Source: Arion vulgaris
Lineage: Eukaryota > Mollusca > Gastropoda > Stylommatophora > Arionidae
Reading direction: 5' to 3'
NCBI GenBank assembly: GCA_020796225.1
Contig: CM036759.1
Span: forward strand, 24,412,313-24,476,312
Length of the DNA: 64,000 nt
Position 1 is the first letter of the stretch, and every line of letters begins with the position of its first letter. Under the pieces are notes generated by a model. That model saw only the letters and a program-made list of their open reading frames with translations. It did no database searches and was not told the DNA's origin. Positions 33,101 to 43,141 of this stretch are shown here, one piece after another. The position numbers were made by a program, and so were the translations under genes.

Positions 33101-36031
33101 CCATCCTAAATTTGTCGCATCATCTAATCTATTACCACGAGGAAGATATTTACAGATAATAGACATCCCCTTCTAATACTAAACGCACACATACATCAAA
33201 TTATTAACATACAGAGAAGTAATATTTTCACCGGAGAATTCTAATTTACTGTTATCATCTTCTTGCTACATTCACCAGAGAATTCGTGCAACTACAAAAG
33301 TATATCTGTCTATCATTTATTCTTTTTTCCATGCTGATTTCTGCAGTAGTTTGTTGCACACCCTTAATTTTCTATCTTTATATACAACATGGAGAATTAC
33401 TACAACAAGTAAAAAGTGTTTTATATCTTGGTCAGATGATAACAGATGATGACAGATGTATAACAGAAATTAAGAAGAGAATAGGAATGGCCATGGATAA
33501 TTTCAATAGTATGAGAAAGTTAATGACATCCAAACAAATTACAAACAGGCTAAAAATGAGAATGATCAAATGCTATATATATCCTATATTAATGTATGGC
33601 TCTGAAACATGGACAATGAACAAGCAGTTAGAAGACAAAATTGATGCATTTGAGATGTGGATATATAGAAGAATAGGTAGAGTTTCATGGACAGAAAAAC
33701 AGACAAATAAACAAGTTTTAGGAAAACTAGGCATGAAGAAACAATTATTAAGAGAAATAAAATTCAGACAAGTAAAGTATTTTGGGCACATAAAAGACAT
33801 GACACCATGATAAAACATTTACTAGAGGGAAAGTTGAGGGGAAGATCAAGAGGAAGACAGAGAGTACGTGGGAGGAAACTTTAAGAAATGGACAGGTTAC
33901 AGTCTGGCAGTGTGCAACACCAAGGCGTAAGACAGAGAATGCTGAAGATTCATTGCAGCCAACCTTCGATGTGGAGACGGCACCTGATGATGATATACAA
34001 CACTTTAAGACGTATTTCACGACATGCACATAGAAAGAATTTAATGTTTTCTACCAAGTAAGAAATTATGTGATCCACGCAAGGAAACTAATGATATAAT
34101 CGTTATTAGTTATTGGTTATTGGTTACTAAACTGACGTCATTGCACTCCGGGCAGACCCATAGGGCCTACTCAGTTTTTCCCCCACAGATATCGAAGAGT
34201 ATGCATACTGATGGTTCCTGTGGCTCGCTGATTAAACACACCTCTCACTCTGCCTCTCAGACATCCAGTTCGACTTGAACAACGGGTAACTCCAAACTGC
34301 TTAAATCACTTGATCGATTCAACATCGATTTTAGTGTCCTCATCCAACAGAGAGTCGCGAAGAGACCGAAGAATATCCCCTTATCCATCTTCAACTCCCC
34401 AATAATCGATGCTGTTGATGCAAGCCTGTCCGCTCTCTCATTACCGTAAACACCCGCATGCCCAGGACAGTATATCCACGTAAGCCGCTGGAGGTTAGAG
34501 ACTTCTATAGACGACATCCACTCATACCGAAATCTGCCCTTCTGGATCTTGTGAAGCATCGACTGAGAGTCAGATACAACAACTGCCCCAGTAAATGAAG
34601 TCCCAGAAATCCAATGGAGGGCAGCAGTAACGGCCTCAACCTCCATCCTCATACTATAAGTAGTTGCCCTGTACGCCCCACCTCGCTCTGCAACAACCCT
34701 ACCATGCGCATTAGCAAAGAAACCCCAGCCGGATTTCTCACCAAGTTGAACCGACACATCGGTATATACAACAACATCATCATCCCTTGCATTATCTTTT
34801 ATCAACTGCTTAACTGCGAGATCAGCCTTCATGTTGCCATAATCTCTACATTCTCTTCCAAGAGTAATGATAACGTTGAGATAGTTGGTCATGCTACCAT
34901 CTGTTGGGATCCATTCTTCCCCTTTTGGTAGGGTCGCAACCAAAATATGATATAATCATTATTAAATATGTAGTTGACGACTTTAAAAAAAAAGTAATCA
35001 GTTAGTACATATGACATTATAGTGGTTAATAAATATTGTCAATACTTCACAATACCAACGTCTGTAAAGTGCGAATAAAATGGGATTGCGTAATCTGATT
35101 CCTATAGAAATCGTCGTTCTGAAAATATACGAATTCTTCAGAACATTTGATGTCTCATCCCATGTTCATAATGCAACAAATAGGAAAGGTTGTTGATGAT
35201 GTCAAATAATATAAATGTAGAGACTGAGAAGAACACGGAGTTATTGCTCCCAAACGCCCGAGTCTCTACCGGGGCCTAAATTTGGGGTGTATGTAAAGAA
35301 TAGAACTACTGTTACCTGCCATGCATATCGTAAGAGGCGAGTAAGGTGGTTTGGCTGAAATCGGATGCATGTGTTCTAAATGTTTAGAAGTCTATGCGTT
35401 TAGGGGCCTACCAAACCAATGTGCAACGTATACACGTTCTTGGCAAAGATCAAACATATCACAAAGAGGGATTAAAATTGGTCTTAGAGAACGAACGCAA
35501 AGAAGAAAAAGATTGCTCCCAAAGTGGATCAATTAAGGGGACGATTAAACATAGTTTAATACCAATAACGACAGATAAATGAAAAAAATTAGGCTAGACA
35601 GTTTTACAAAAGTTTAAAATAAAAACAGAGTCAACGATTATATAAACAGACATGTAACAAGATTGTAATACGCAACATATGTGCAGATAAAATGATTTGT
35701 TAACACGTTTACAATACATACCAAAGTAACACTGTGTGCAAGTAGAACACAAAGTTGTCACTTTTTTTGTTGCTACCAATATATATGTCAATATATTTTT
35801 CATGAATGTATTAAGTTCTTACTTATTCTCAAATTATTTGCTGGTAATAGACTTTATTTGTATTTTGTTTGTTCGTCGAAGTAACTACTTTGTACATGTC
35901 TCGTTTAACGATACCTGTAAGAATTCATTGTAAATGTGTTACAAACCTTCAGTTGGAGGACAATCCCTATAAGCAGTTGATTCAGCAGAAGAAACCATGA
36001 GGCTAATCATCACAAGAACTACAGCATACAT
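21023..36031 (-). CDS. NPC2-like ML-domain secreted lipid-binding protein, gene 1
   Basis: Four coding exons join as 35947-36031, 30844-30948, 22929-23104 and 21023-21127 (minus strand), 471 nt for 156 residues. Intron phases are 1, 1 and 0, with GT-AG borders throughout. The product opens with a signal peptide (hydrophobic residues 2-13), then YRDC. Six cysteines at 24, 42, 47, 93, 100 and 140 match the three NPC2 disulfides (24-140, 42-47, 93-100). Family marks are SPCTSEPC, VYGYVVGIPVSFPLP, ITCPIKKGQTYTY and LVVMWKL near the end. NPC2 proteins bind sterols or other lipids in a beta-sandwich pocket and act in the lysosome or as secreted carriers; arthropod families are often expanded. NxS sequons occur at 65, 94, 95 and 111. 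The start is the only ATG before the signal peptide and is conserved in gene 2. A group-2 mite-allergen-like or MD-2-like role cannot be excluded. Confidence 0.9.
21346..21468. repeat. 39-bp tandem repeat, about 3 units (copy 1)
   Basis: Units contain GTCAACGTTTACAGTGAC and CATACTCGAGAT, in intron 3 of gene 1. The paralogous site in gene 2 carries about 26 units (46549-47553). Confidence 0.85.
22060..22770 (+). pseudogene. Decayed RNase H LINE fragment
   Basis: On the plus strand, with many frame breaks: a degenerate segment just before 22200, SMTLEVPAVT near 22208, a GHMGV segment near 22395, and the 3' UTR to about 22770. The same LINE family is seen in minus orientation at 54202-54745, where GHMCVVENERADRLA is readable. 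Its copy 2 counterpart is split into 47560-47925 and 54746-55215 by later insertions. Confidence 0.6.
22820..22847. repeat. CT microsatellite
   Basis: About thirteen CT dinucleotides in intron 3 of gene 1, close to exon 3; conserved at 55260-55286 in gene 2. Confidence 0.9.
22929..23104 (-). CDS. NPC2-like gene 1, exon 3 (core of ML domain)
   Basis: The acceptor is TTCAAAACAG before 23104 and the donor is CAG|GTAACC at 22929/22928. The 176-nt exon enters in phase 1 and leaves in phase 0. It encodes residues 64-122, including VYGYVVGIPV, the C93/C100 pair and CPIKKGQTYTY. The surrounding open frame (22914-23150) runs into intron on both sides and its ATG is not a start. Confidence 0.9.
23105..24518. 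other. Intron 2 of gene 1, unassigned sequence
   Basis: Intronic sequence aligning with 55544-56910 of copy 2. An open minus-strand frame at 23387-23821 has an open counterpart at 55886-56170, but both lie inside an evenly conserved intron and show no domain. Confidence 0.5.
24519..26695 (+). mobile_element. Full-length Tc1/mariner (IS630)-type DNA transposon
   Basis: The element begins TAGTCTGTCC and ends GGACAGACTA and is flanked by TA on both sides (24517-24518, 26696-26697). The terminal inverted repeats are about 106 bp with one mismatch seen by eye. It carries a broken DDE_3-type transposase on the plus strand. Copy 2 lacks it: the empty site is near 56908 (TTACCGACCAATTCG), so it inserted after the duplication or was lost cleanly from copy 2. 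Confidence 0.9.
24961..26236 (+). pseudogene. DDE_3-type transposase of the Tc1/mariner-like element
   Basis: Across several frames the plus strand shows a helix-turn-helix-like region (CSIDISKSTLWKIVRAA near 25265-25320), the first catalytic aspartate in VYLDES (codon 25461-25463), the second in CLVMDNASYHN (25738-25740) and the third acidic residue in HLNPIELVWAKVKG (Glu codon 25989-25991). A CVEHVLREEDEYW segment closes it. Stops near 25435 and 25567 and a frameshift before 25860 disable it. A related C-terminus is encoded at 43953-44273. Confidence 0.8.
27083..30080. repeat. 56-bp satellite array, about 53 units
   Basis: The unit reads ACAATGTGACAACGAGAACG, ACTGATGACATTCGAACAAG and AGAAAGGAATAAAGTT in order. 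Variants include GACAACG for GAGAACG (clustered at 28190-29460) and AAACAA for GGAATAA. Small deletions rise toward 29700-30080. The array is in intron 2 of NPC2 gene 1 and is absent from gene 2. Minus-strand open frames of about 67-122 residues here are by-products of the periodicity. Confidence 0.95.
30081..30843. other. Intron 2 of gene 1, unassigned sequence
   Basis: Intronic sequence; the part from about 30370 aligns with copy 2 from about 57070 to exon 2. No gene was recognised. Confidence 0.5.
30844..30948 (-). CDS. NPC2-like gene 1, exon 2
   Basis: The acceptor is ACACGTTTCAG before 30948 and the donor GCAG|GTAAAA at 30844/30843, phase 1 on both sides. It encodes residues 29-64: GDIGHATSFELSPCTSEPCN, then FKHGETVNVKITFIAG. 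The paralogous exon at 57268-57372 is identical except for three bases seen by eye. Confidence 0.9.
31156..31598 (-). mobile_element. 5'-truncated LINE, C-terminal fragment
   Basis: The minus-strand frame (31173-31673) reads KAVLLYGPETWRITKTIAHK, then a RIEGIRWYDRVTNEEL segment, RVLAWNPRGQRKKG and a WRELQDIARDRKTWHELVEG segment followed by LCPNPG, a standard LINE C-terminus. It ends in a GA-rich tail. It sits inside an ACT-rich microsatellite with a 12-base repeat ACTACTATTACT on each side (31144-31155, 31599-31610), though the microsatellite makes that duplication ambiguous. It is absent from copy 2 (near 57580). Confidence 0.8.
32194..32673 (-). mobile_element. 5'-truncated LINE with TAAC-type tail
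   Basis: The minus strand reads CTKVKLFRSCVIPVLTYGCE, then a SWKSTNKIDKKLDSFENKC segment, KYLGHVLRSDEKKLNRQV and LMWLPVGK. It is flanked by TATAGGATAG at 32184-32193 and 32674-32683. The empty site in copy 2 is at about 58865-58876 (TATATAGGATAG once). The same family inserted independently in copy 2 at 59233-60065. Confidence 0.85.
33389..33990 (+). mobile_element. 5'-truncated LINE with GAT-type tail
   Basis: The plus-strand frame gives SVLYLGQMITDDDRCITEIK, YPILMYGSETWTMNKQ, a WIYRRIGRVSWTEKQTNKQV segment and VKYFGHIKDM, a LINE C-terminus. The target duplication ATATACAAC lies at 33380-33388 and 33991-33999. Copy 2 has the uninterrupted site near 60390. Confidence 0.8.
34109..34946 (-). 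mobile_element. 5'-truncated LINE with well-preserved RNase H domain
   Basis: Flanked by an 18-bp target duplication with one mismatch (34091-34108 and 34947-34964). The minus strand holds an RNase H reading frame (34257-34943), then about 150 bases of 3' UTR ending in a CCAATAA-type tail. The empty site in copy 2 is near 60488-60507. The decayed relative at 8055-8690 confirms the 3' end. Confidence 0.85.
34257..34943 (-). CDS. LINE RNase H domain, partial but uninterrupted
   Basis: A 228-codon open frame with all RNase H landmarks: VVYTD (Asp62), MRMEVEAV (Glu101), VVVSDSQSML (Asp125) and CPGHAGVYGNERADRLAS (His162, Asp172). The first-motif glycine of TDGS is changed (TDVS). RNase H removes the RNA strand during retrotransposition in I/jockey-type LINEs. 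The frame has no ATG at its upstream end because the element is 5'-truncated in this domain, so it is a preserved fragment and not an independent gene. The lack of stops and its young flanks point to a recent insertion. Confidence 0.75.
   Translation of the reverse strand: MVATLPKGEEWIPTDGSMTNYLNVIITLGRECRDYGNMKADLAVKQLIKDNARDDDVVVYTDVSVQLGEKSGWGFFANAHGRVVAERGGAYRATTYSMRMEVEAVTAALHWISGTSFTGAVVVSDSQSMLHKIQKGRFRYEWMSSIEVSNLQRLTWIYCPGHAGVYGNERADRLASTASIIGELKMDKGIFFGLFATLCWMRTLKSMLNRSSDLSSLELPVVQVELDV
35947..36031 (-). CDS. NPC2-like gene 1, exon 1 (signal peptide)
   Basis: ATG at 36029-36031 is followed by the hydrophobic YAVVLVMISLMV core and then SSAESTAYRDCPPTE. The donor is GAAG|GTTTGT at 35947/35946, phase 1. 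A purine at -3 supports the start. Any 5' untranslated exon was not identified. Confidence 0.85.
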
Positions 36032-36881
36032 TTCTACTTGTGGATTCACGAACCTTGAAAATAAATGTTTGATTAATTGTTTAGACAATCTTTTATCATA
36101 AACTTCTACGTATTTGCTATATTAAACCACACAATAAGTGAAATTGTGTTTTGTCTTCTCAAGAGTTGACCAAGCTGTCAAAAGTGCATGCGTTATCTGT
36201 ACTAGTCCACGTAACCACTCAGAGATGAGATTCTTATATCCACCAATGAGATTATGCACTTTAATATTAGCTGCACAAATATTTTCCACTGACATACGTT
36301 TCCAACGTGACTTTTCTTGTACTGGAAACAAAGAGTCGTCTAGGTTAATTAAAAACCTTTCATAGATAAGTCGAGTGACCTTAAAGATATTGTCTTAGAG
36401 TTTCGAGAGAAGCTTAATGACGATTGACGTCAAGAATAGTTTCCAGTATTCTCGTTTGCGATCTTTCGTGTTTTTGATCGTAAGAATAAAATCCGCTGAT
36501 AAAAAGGTGGATGGAGTACATTAAAATTATACAATACAGAATTAGTAGTAAAATAGACAGATGTAAATGAGAAGAAGTTTCGTTTCCGCAAATAGAAAGA
36601 AAAAAATGAAGAACTATTCTGTTTAAAGATACTAGCAAAACAAATATTGTGAGGCTCAAGAAAGTATCTCTGTATGCTTCATTGAGTAAAGGACAACTTG
36701 TTAAATGTCTCAAAGAAATAAAGGAAATTGATTGTTAAAACCCACACATAATCAGTAATATAGGCTGAGAACAGATAGCAGTCTTTCTCTCTGCTTTCTT
36801 TTCTCCAATCTTGTTTTGCATCACAGCGTCAGGATAAGAAGAGATTTCTAGAACGAGCCCTTGTGTGCGCTTCACAATATG
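36032..36881. other. Upstream region of NPC2-like gene 1
   Basis: The block to about 36790 aligns with 61896-62655 upstream of gene 2. A CAAACATTTATTTTCAAGGT stretch about 25 bases above the ATG is conserved in both and could be a splice junction of an untranslated exon. No promoter element can be named with confidence. Confidence 0.45.
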
Positions 36882-37212
36882 TCGACAATCAGAAAATATA
36901 ATTTGTGTTTGTTTTTCACATCGGTACGCTGACTATCAAAATATATAGTTTGTGTTTGTTTCTCTCATCGGTACGCTGACTATCAAAATATATGTTGTGT
37001 TTGTTTTCTCATCGTACCTGACTATCAAAATATATAGTTTGTGTTTGTTTCTCACATCGGTACGCTGACTATCAAAATATATAATTTGTGTTTGTTTTTC
37101 ACATCGGTGCACCGACTATCAGAATATATAATTTGTGTTTGTTTTCACATCGGTGCACCGACTATCGAAATATAATTTGTGTTTGTTTTTCACATCTGCA
37201 CGACTATCGGTA
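36882..37212. repeat. 47-bp tandem repeat, about 7 units
   Basis: Units contain TTTGTGTTTGTTTCTCACAT, CGGTACGCTGACTATC and AAAATATATAG; the later units read GGTGCACCGACTATC. It lies upstream of gene 1 where copies 1 and 2 stop aligning. Confidence 0.9.
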
Positions 37213-37268
37213 CGCAAGGCAAATGCGTAACCACCTAGCCATAGATACATTCTTTTGCGATCATAGTC

Positions 37269-39608
37269 CACCTCAACGTCTCAAGTAATTTACCTCAACG
37301 TCTCAAGTAATTTACCTCAACGTCTCAAGTAATTTATCTCAACGTCTCAAGTAATTTATCTCAACGTCTCAAGTAATTTACCTCAACGTCTCAAGTAATT
37401 TATCTCAACGTCTCAAGTAATTTACCTCAACGTCTCAAGTAATTTATTTCAACGTCTCAAGTAATTTATCTCAACGTCTCAAGTAATTTACCTCAACGTC
37501 TCAAGTAATTTATCTCAACGTCTCAAGTAATTTATCTCAACGTCTCAAGTAATTTATCTAAACGTCTCAAGTAATTTACCTCAACGTCTCAAGTAATTTA
37601 CCTCAACGTCTCAAGTAATTTATCTCAACGTCTCAAGTAATTTATCTCAACGTCTCAAGTAATTTACCTCAACGTCTCAAGTAATTTACCTCAACGTCTC
37701 AAGTAATTTACCTCAACGTCTCAAGTAATTTACTTCAACGTCTCAAGTAATTTATCTCAACGTCTCAAGTAATTTACCTCAACGTCTCAAGTAATTTATC
37801 TCAACGTCTCAAGTAATTTACTTCAACGTCTCAAGTAATTTATCTCAACGTCTCCCAAATAATTTATCTCAACGTCTCAAGTAATTTACTTCAACGTCTC
37901 AAGTAATTTATCTCAACGTCTCAAGTAATTTACCTCAACGTCTCAAGTAATTTACCTCGTCTCAAGTAATTTACCTCAACGTCTCAAGTAATTTACCTCA
38001 AGGTCTCAAGTAATTTATCTCAACGTCTCAAGTAATTTATCTCAACGTCTCAAGTAATTTATCTCAACGTCTCAAGTAATTTATCTCAACGTCTCAAGTA
38101 ATTTATTTCAACGTCTCAAGTAATTTATCTCAACGTCTCAAGTAATTTATCTCAACGTCTCAAGTAATTTATCTCAACGTCTCAAGTAATTTACCTCAAT
38201 GTCTCAAGTAATTTACCTCAAGGTCTCAAGTAATTTACTCGGTCTCAAGTAATTTATCTCAACGTCTCAAGTAATTTACCTCAACGTCTCAAGTAATTTA
38301 CCTCAACGTCTCAAGTAATTTATCTCAACGTCTCAAGTAATTTACCTCAAGGTCTCAAGTAATTTATCTCAACGTCTCAAGTAATTTATCTCAACGTCTC
38401 AAGTAATTTACCTTGTCTCAAGTAATTTACCTCAAGGTCTCAAGTAATTTCCTTCAACGTCTCAAGTAATTTACCTCAAGGTCTCAAGTAATTTACCTCA
38501 AGGTCTCAAGTAATTTATCTCAACGTCTCAAGTAATTTATCTCAACGTCTCAAGTTAGTCTCAAGTAATTTACCTCAAGGTCTCAAGTAATTATTCAACG
38601 TCTCAAGTAATTTATCTCAACGTCTCAAGTAATTTATCTCAACGTCTCAAGTAATTTATCTAAAGTTCAAGTAATTTATTTCAACGTCTCAATAATTATC
38701 TCAACGTCTCAAGTAATTTATCTCAACGTCTCAAGTAATTTATCTCAACGTCTCAATAATTTACCTCAAAGTCTCAGTAATTATCTCAACGTCTCAAGTA
38801 ATTTATCTCAAGTCTCAGTAATTTATCTCAACGTCTCAAGTAATTATCTCAACGTCCCAATAATTTACCTAAGGTCTCAAGTAATTTACCTCAAGGTCCC
38901 AAGTAATTTACCTCAAGGTCTCAAGTAATTTACCTCAAGTCTCAATAATTTATCTCAACTTTTCAAGTAATTTACCTCAACGTCTCAAGTAATTATCTCA
39001 ACGTCTCAAGTAATTTATCTCAACTCTCAGTAATTTACCCCAAGGTCTCAGAATTTATCTCAAGTCTCAAGTAATTTATCTCAACGTCTCAAGTAATTTA
39101 TCTCGTCTCAAGTAATTTATTTCAACGTCTCAGAATTTACTTAACGTCTCAGTAATTTACCTCGTCTCAAGTAATTTACCTCAACGTCTCAAGTAATTTA
39201 CCTCAAGGTCTCAGAATTTACCTCAACGTCTCAAGTAATTTATCTCAACGTCTCAAGTAATTTCCTTCAAGGTCTCAAGTAATTTACCTCAGGTCTCAAG
39301 TATTTCTTCAACGTCTCAAGTAATTTACCTCAACGTCTCAAGTAATTTACCTCAAGGTCTCAAGTAATTTATCTCAACGTCTCAAGTAATTTATCTCGTC
39401 TCAAGTAATTTATTTCAACGTCTCAAGTAATTTACTTAAAACGTCTCAAGTAATTTACCTCGTCTCAAGTAATTTACCTCAACGTCTCAAGTAATTTACC
39501 TCAAGGTCTCAAGTAATTTACCTCAACGTTTCAAGTAATTTACCTCAACGTCTCAAGTAATTTCCTTCAAGGTCTCAAGTAATTCACCTCAATGTCTCAA
39601 GTAATTTA
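37269..39608. repeat. 22-bp tandem repeat array, about 106 units
   Basis: The unit is TCAACGTCTCAAGTAATTTA plus CC or TC. The left kilobase is highly regular (mainly TACC/TATC alternatives and some TTTC). From about 38400 rightward, units with AAGGTCTC, single-base losses and 10-14-base deletions become common. One isolated unit follows at 39648-39670. The array lies between the two duplicated blocks. It has no spacers, so it is not a CRISPR array. Confidence 0.95.
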
Positions 39609-39943
39609 GTATACATTCATACCCCCTCCATATGTCATCATAGTTCACCTCAATGTCTCAAGTAATTTAGTATACATTCATACCCCCTCCCATTTGCATA
39701 AAAGTCAACCAAGTTCTTCAAAAGTATAATATAGTAAGAAACTTCAAAGAAAACACAATATAACCTAAGTAACATTATTTTGATTTTTCAATGGAAAAAA
39801 TTATATTTTTTACACTTTGATATTATAAAAAGAAATAAATGAGACTGAACTGTTTCTCAAACTTTATGTATTCTGCAAAGCGTTTTTAAATTTAAAGTAC
39901 TAATTGTGTCAACTTAAGTGTAAAATCACCACTTTTTTCATAT

Positions 39944-40076
39944 CGAGAACCATTTCCTTCCAGAATGGTATGGTTTATTTTTCATATCCATAAACATTTC
40001 CTTCCAGAATGGTATGGTTTATTTTTCATATCCAGAAACATTTTCTTCCAGAATTGTATGGTTTATTTTTCATTAC
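39944..40076. repeat. 44-bp tandem repeat, 3 units
   Basis: Three near-identical units containing TTCCTTCCAGAATGGTATGG and TTTATTTTTCATATCC, differing by a few bases. Confidence 0.85.
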
Positions 40077-40142
40077 GCCATCAACGATTTATGTTTTCTG
40101 TTGCTATACTGTTGCCAACCAAAGAAAAAAAGAAATTCGAAC

Positions 40143-40360
40143 ATTCAAGAATTCAATTGAAGTATTCTGGACATATAAAATGATATAAGTGGTTGGGAAG
40201 AAAATTATAAAAGAAGCATCCAGGTAAAGCGAAAAGAGAAAACCACAAAGGAAATGGATTCAGGATGCAACTAAAGACAGATTCGAGACACCTGGCAAAT
40301 AAGAGAGAGAAACATCGAAGATCTGTTTCGATCAGGACAAACTATTAGATGATGCTACAC
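40143..40360 (+). mobile_element. Decayed LINE 3' end
   Basis: The stretch FEHSRIQ(L)KYSGHIK and the closing AGGACAAACTATTAGATGATGCTAC match the 3' ends of the LINE fragments at 3543-4137 and 11282-11500. Frame-broken. Confidence 0.6.
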
Positions 40361-40429
40361 AATTATACTTATATATATTTCTTTTCGTACCGTAATGCCA
40401 GTTAATGATGTCAGCTCTCTTCCCCCTTC

Positions 40430-42560
40430 CTTCATCCGAAAGTTTAGATTATAGCACCGATATCGCTTAAATGACGATTTTGTTACGATATCGGTGATAT
40501 TTTGTTTTTTAGGTGTCCCTAAATTATTAAAATTGTCCCACCACACCCTTCTACAAGGACTTACGCCTCACTTTACGGAATATTATCAATAGTCGTTCAT
40601 CGCAAGCGGTGATGACAGCAGTCTCTGACATGTGTTGCTGCACCTCTCTGTTTCTGTACGGAGGTGACTGTAAAGTCCGATACTCGAACACGATCCCCTA
40701 CCACATGATCAGGTTAGACATTGGGTGTTTTGTGTTTTGTCTTCGATCAGCTCACTTTCTCTGCGCCTCAACAGTTCGACGATTCTCAGCTTATGAGAGT
40801 TACTCGTGTGATGTTAGAGTGCCTCATTTGATTATCTTGCGTAAGGGATTCCCAACACGAGGTGTCTATATCGAAGAATTTTAGAGACACTTTAAGAGTG
40901 TCTTTAAAGCGTTTTTTCTGTCCACTAACTGATCTTCTGCTCACTTCAAGCTAGGCATACATCAACTGTTTTGGGATGCGTTTATCAGGCAACCAAGCAA
41001 CGTGACTGTCCCATCTCACTTGGACCTTCTGCAACAGGGTATTAACGCTTGGGATCTTGTCTCTTATGAGGACTTTGGTATCTGGACTTTACTAAATACT
41101 TCTGCTAGAATGTATATCTGAATGTCAATATTTGTAATATTGAGATATAAGGCAAATAGGAGCAGTAATGCAATCGTGTTATACTGAACATGTGTGTATG
41201 TGTGTATATGTATGTACGTTCGCGCGTAGATGGTTGCGGTATTTTTTCTTTTATACAAGGACATGTGCACAAATTTGAAGCTTGTGGACAGGAATGCTTC
41301 AAACAGTCAAGATAATTTCATGGAGATATCTACCTGTAAGCATACTCTCAACAATGACTAAGCCCAACTAAGACGGATGTCTGAAATAACACGTGCGAGA
41401 TGAACTTTCTGTATACAGCAGCCAAGGTAGAGTTTACTGTGCTCATTCCCCGCCACCAGGTTGCATACTGGTCACGCCGAGCTATGTAATACTCTAGCCC
41501 TTTAGCTGCTAAGGACGTATATATACGTTTTCCCCATTCACTTCTAAAGTCGCGTTAACACGTCTGTTATTATCTCTCCTCTGTGGGCTAAAGACGTGTT
41601 AACATGTTATATATTGCTACTGTCACTGCTATAGGCGTACATTCACGTTTGTGACCTAGAAACAAAGAGTAGCCATTTTTAGCTCAGCCTTCAGAAAGTA
41701 TGTAGCAGCGAAAGGGCTAGGCTTGTGTCCAAATGTTCAAGGCAAGAGGATCATCACTTCCTAAGTCACTGCGCCTGTACGATGGATGTCAGCTTTCAGA
41801 AAGCAGCCACATTGGTTCTCTATGCTCAGATCTAGTCAGAACCTTTCTGGTCTCTTTCCAACCACAGAGAGTGGATGCACATGTTTAATAGTATGCATAT
41901 TTTTTACAGTTATGTTAATAGTAAGATTTTATAAACAGGAAACCCCACTTTACCACAGCTACTCAGTTTTACTGTAGTACTGTACCAAATCGGAATGGTC
42001 ATATGAGAGCCATTAAGGCTACCTCACTGTGGTCCAACTTGATGGACATGGGAATGTAAAAAAGGGGATGGGGTAGGGGGAAAAATGAGGAAGTGCGAGA
42101 GTTAAGCAGGATTAGTCCCGCCCAATCATGTTGTTTAGCCAATCAGCTGAGACTGTTGCCCGGGGTGTGGCACTAGGAGCCTAACATGAGCTAGGTCAGA
42201 AAATTGTGACTAAGTAGGATCATGACTGTTCACGACCAGGATACAGCAGTCACTTTCAATGACCTACTATCCCTACCTTCTCATCCAACACATCGCCATC
42301 ATTCTACAGATACTCTCTTTCTCCCCTCTCTTTCTCTCACTCTCTCATACCTTTTTTTAACCCAGGTAAGAACTTATGCCCTCAACATGCGAAATCTTCA
42401 TATCTTAAGCTATTTCTTGCAGTTCCGTCCAGCTATTCTCTACAGATCTTGACACATAATAAGAACAAATAGACATTAGTTACATAAACGAACGATTTAT
42501 GGATGTCAATATTTTTATTTATAACAAATACGAACTTAACGTTACATAGTTTACTATTTA
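40430..42560. repeat. 3'-flank block shared with 11500-15850
   Basis: This stretch matches the third-copy pieces at 11500-11720 and 14490-15850, in the same order. It contains the piggyBac-like MITE at 41498-41716 that is missing from 14655-14658. No gene was recognised; the frame at 40609-40884 has no support. Confidence 0.65.
41498..41716. mobile_element. piggyBac-like MITE with CTAG target duplication
   Basis: This 219-bp insertion begins CCCTTTAGCTGCTA and ends as the complement of CCCTTTCGCTGCTACA. It is flanked by CTAG (41494-41497 and 41717-41720). The paralogous empty site, with a single CTAG, is at 14655-14658, so the boundaries are exact. CCC-starting ends and a 4-bp duplication recall piggyBac, which normally uses TTAA. 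Confidence 0.8.
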
Positions 42561-42820
42561 ACTTCTACTAAATTAATTATTTAAGTTCTTCTCTACATGC
42601 ACTGTTTTAAAAATAAGAACAGATCATGTACCATCTCAACAATGAAGACTGATTGTAACGGAGTTTGACAGTTTTGTTTTATCTAAATCTTGATGGGTTT
42701 TTTTCCATTTGTAGAACTGAACTAATTTGGATGCTAATTTTCCATTTAGAAATGTCTGAACAATACTTGATGTTTATTTTCACTTATAGCAATAAACTTT
42801 TTTTGATACTACCTTTTCAT

Positions 42821-43034
42821 ATATAGAACAGAACTCATCTTAATGTTTTCTTCTGACATATAGCACTGAACTAATCTTTATATTATTCTTTGCACTTACA
42901 GCACTGAAACAATCTTGATATTATCTTTCTGCTTGTAGCACTTAACTAATCTTGATGTTTCCTTTCTACTTTTAGCATTGAACTAATCTTGATTTGTCTT
43001 TCTGCTTGAAGCACTGAACTAATCTTGATGTTTT
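42821..43034. repeat. 37-bp tandem repeat array, about 6 units (copy 2)
   Basis: Same unit as at 19911-20757, downstream of gene 2, but far fewer and more diverged units. Confidence 0.85.
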
Positions 43035-43141
43035 TTTCTCGCAGCACCATTATTATAAATTTTGTTTGCGCTTTCTGTCATTGAAATTTGTCTAATTGTT
43101 TTGAACACACATATTTCAATTATTTTTTTTAAATTAGCTCG

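Larger units (their letters stand above)
19190..36790. repeat. Segmental duplication, copy 1 (carries NPC2-like gene 1)
   Basis: This block aligns with 42210-62655 in the same order and orientation: LINE 3' end, 37-bp array, exon 4, 39-bp array, exon 3, exon 2, exon 1 and upstream flank to about 36790. Copy 1 alone has a Tc1/mariner-like element, the 56-bp satellite and four LINE fragments. Copy 2 alone has a different set. The extent was judged by eye from shared words, so the edges are approximate. Confidence 0.85.

Noticed and set aside
37269..39608. CRISPR-like regular repeats
   Set aside because: Units are directly adjacent 22-mers without unique spacers, in a eukaryotic intron-bearing context.
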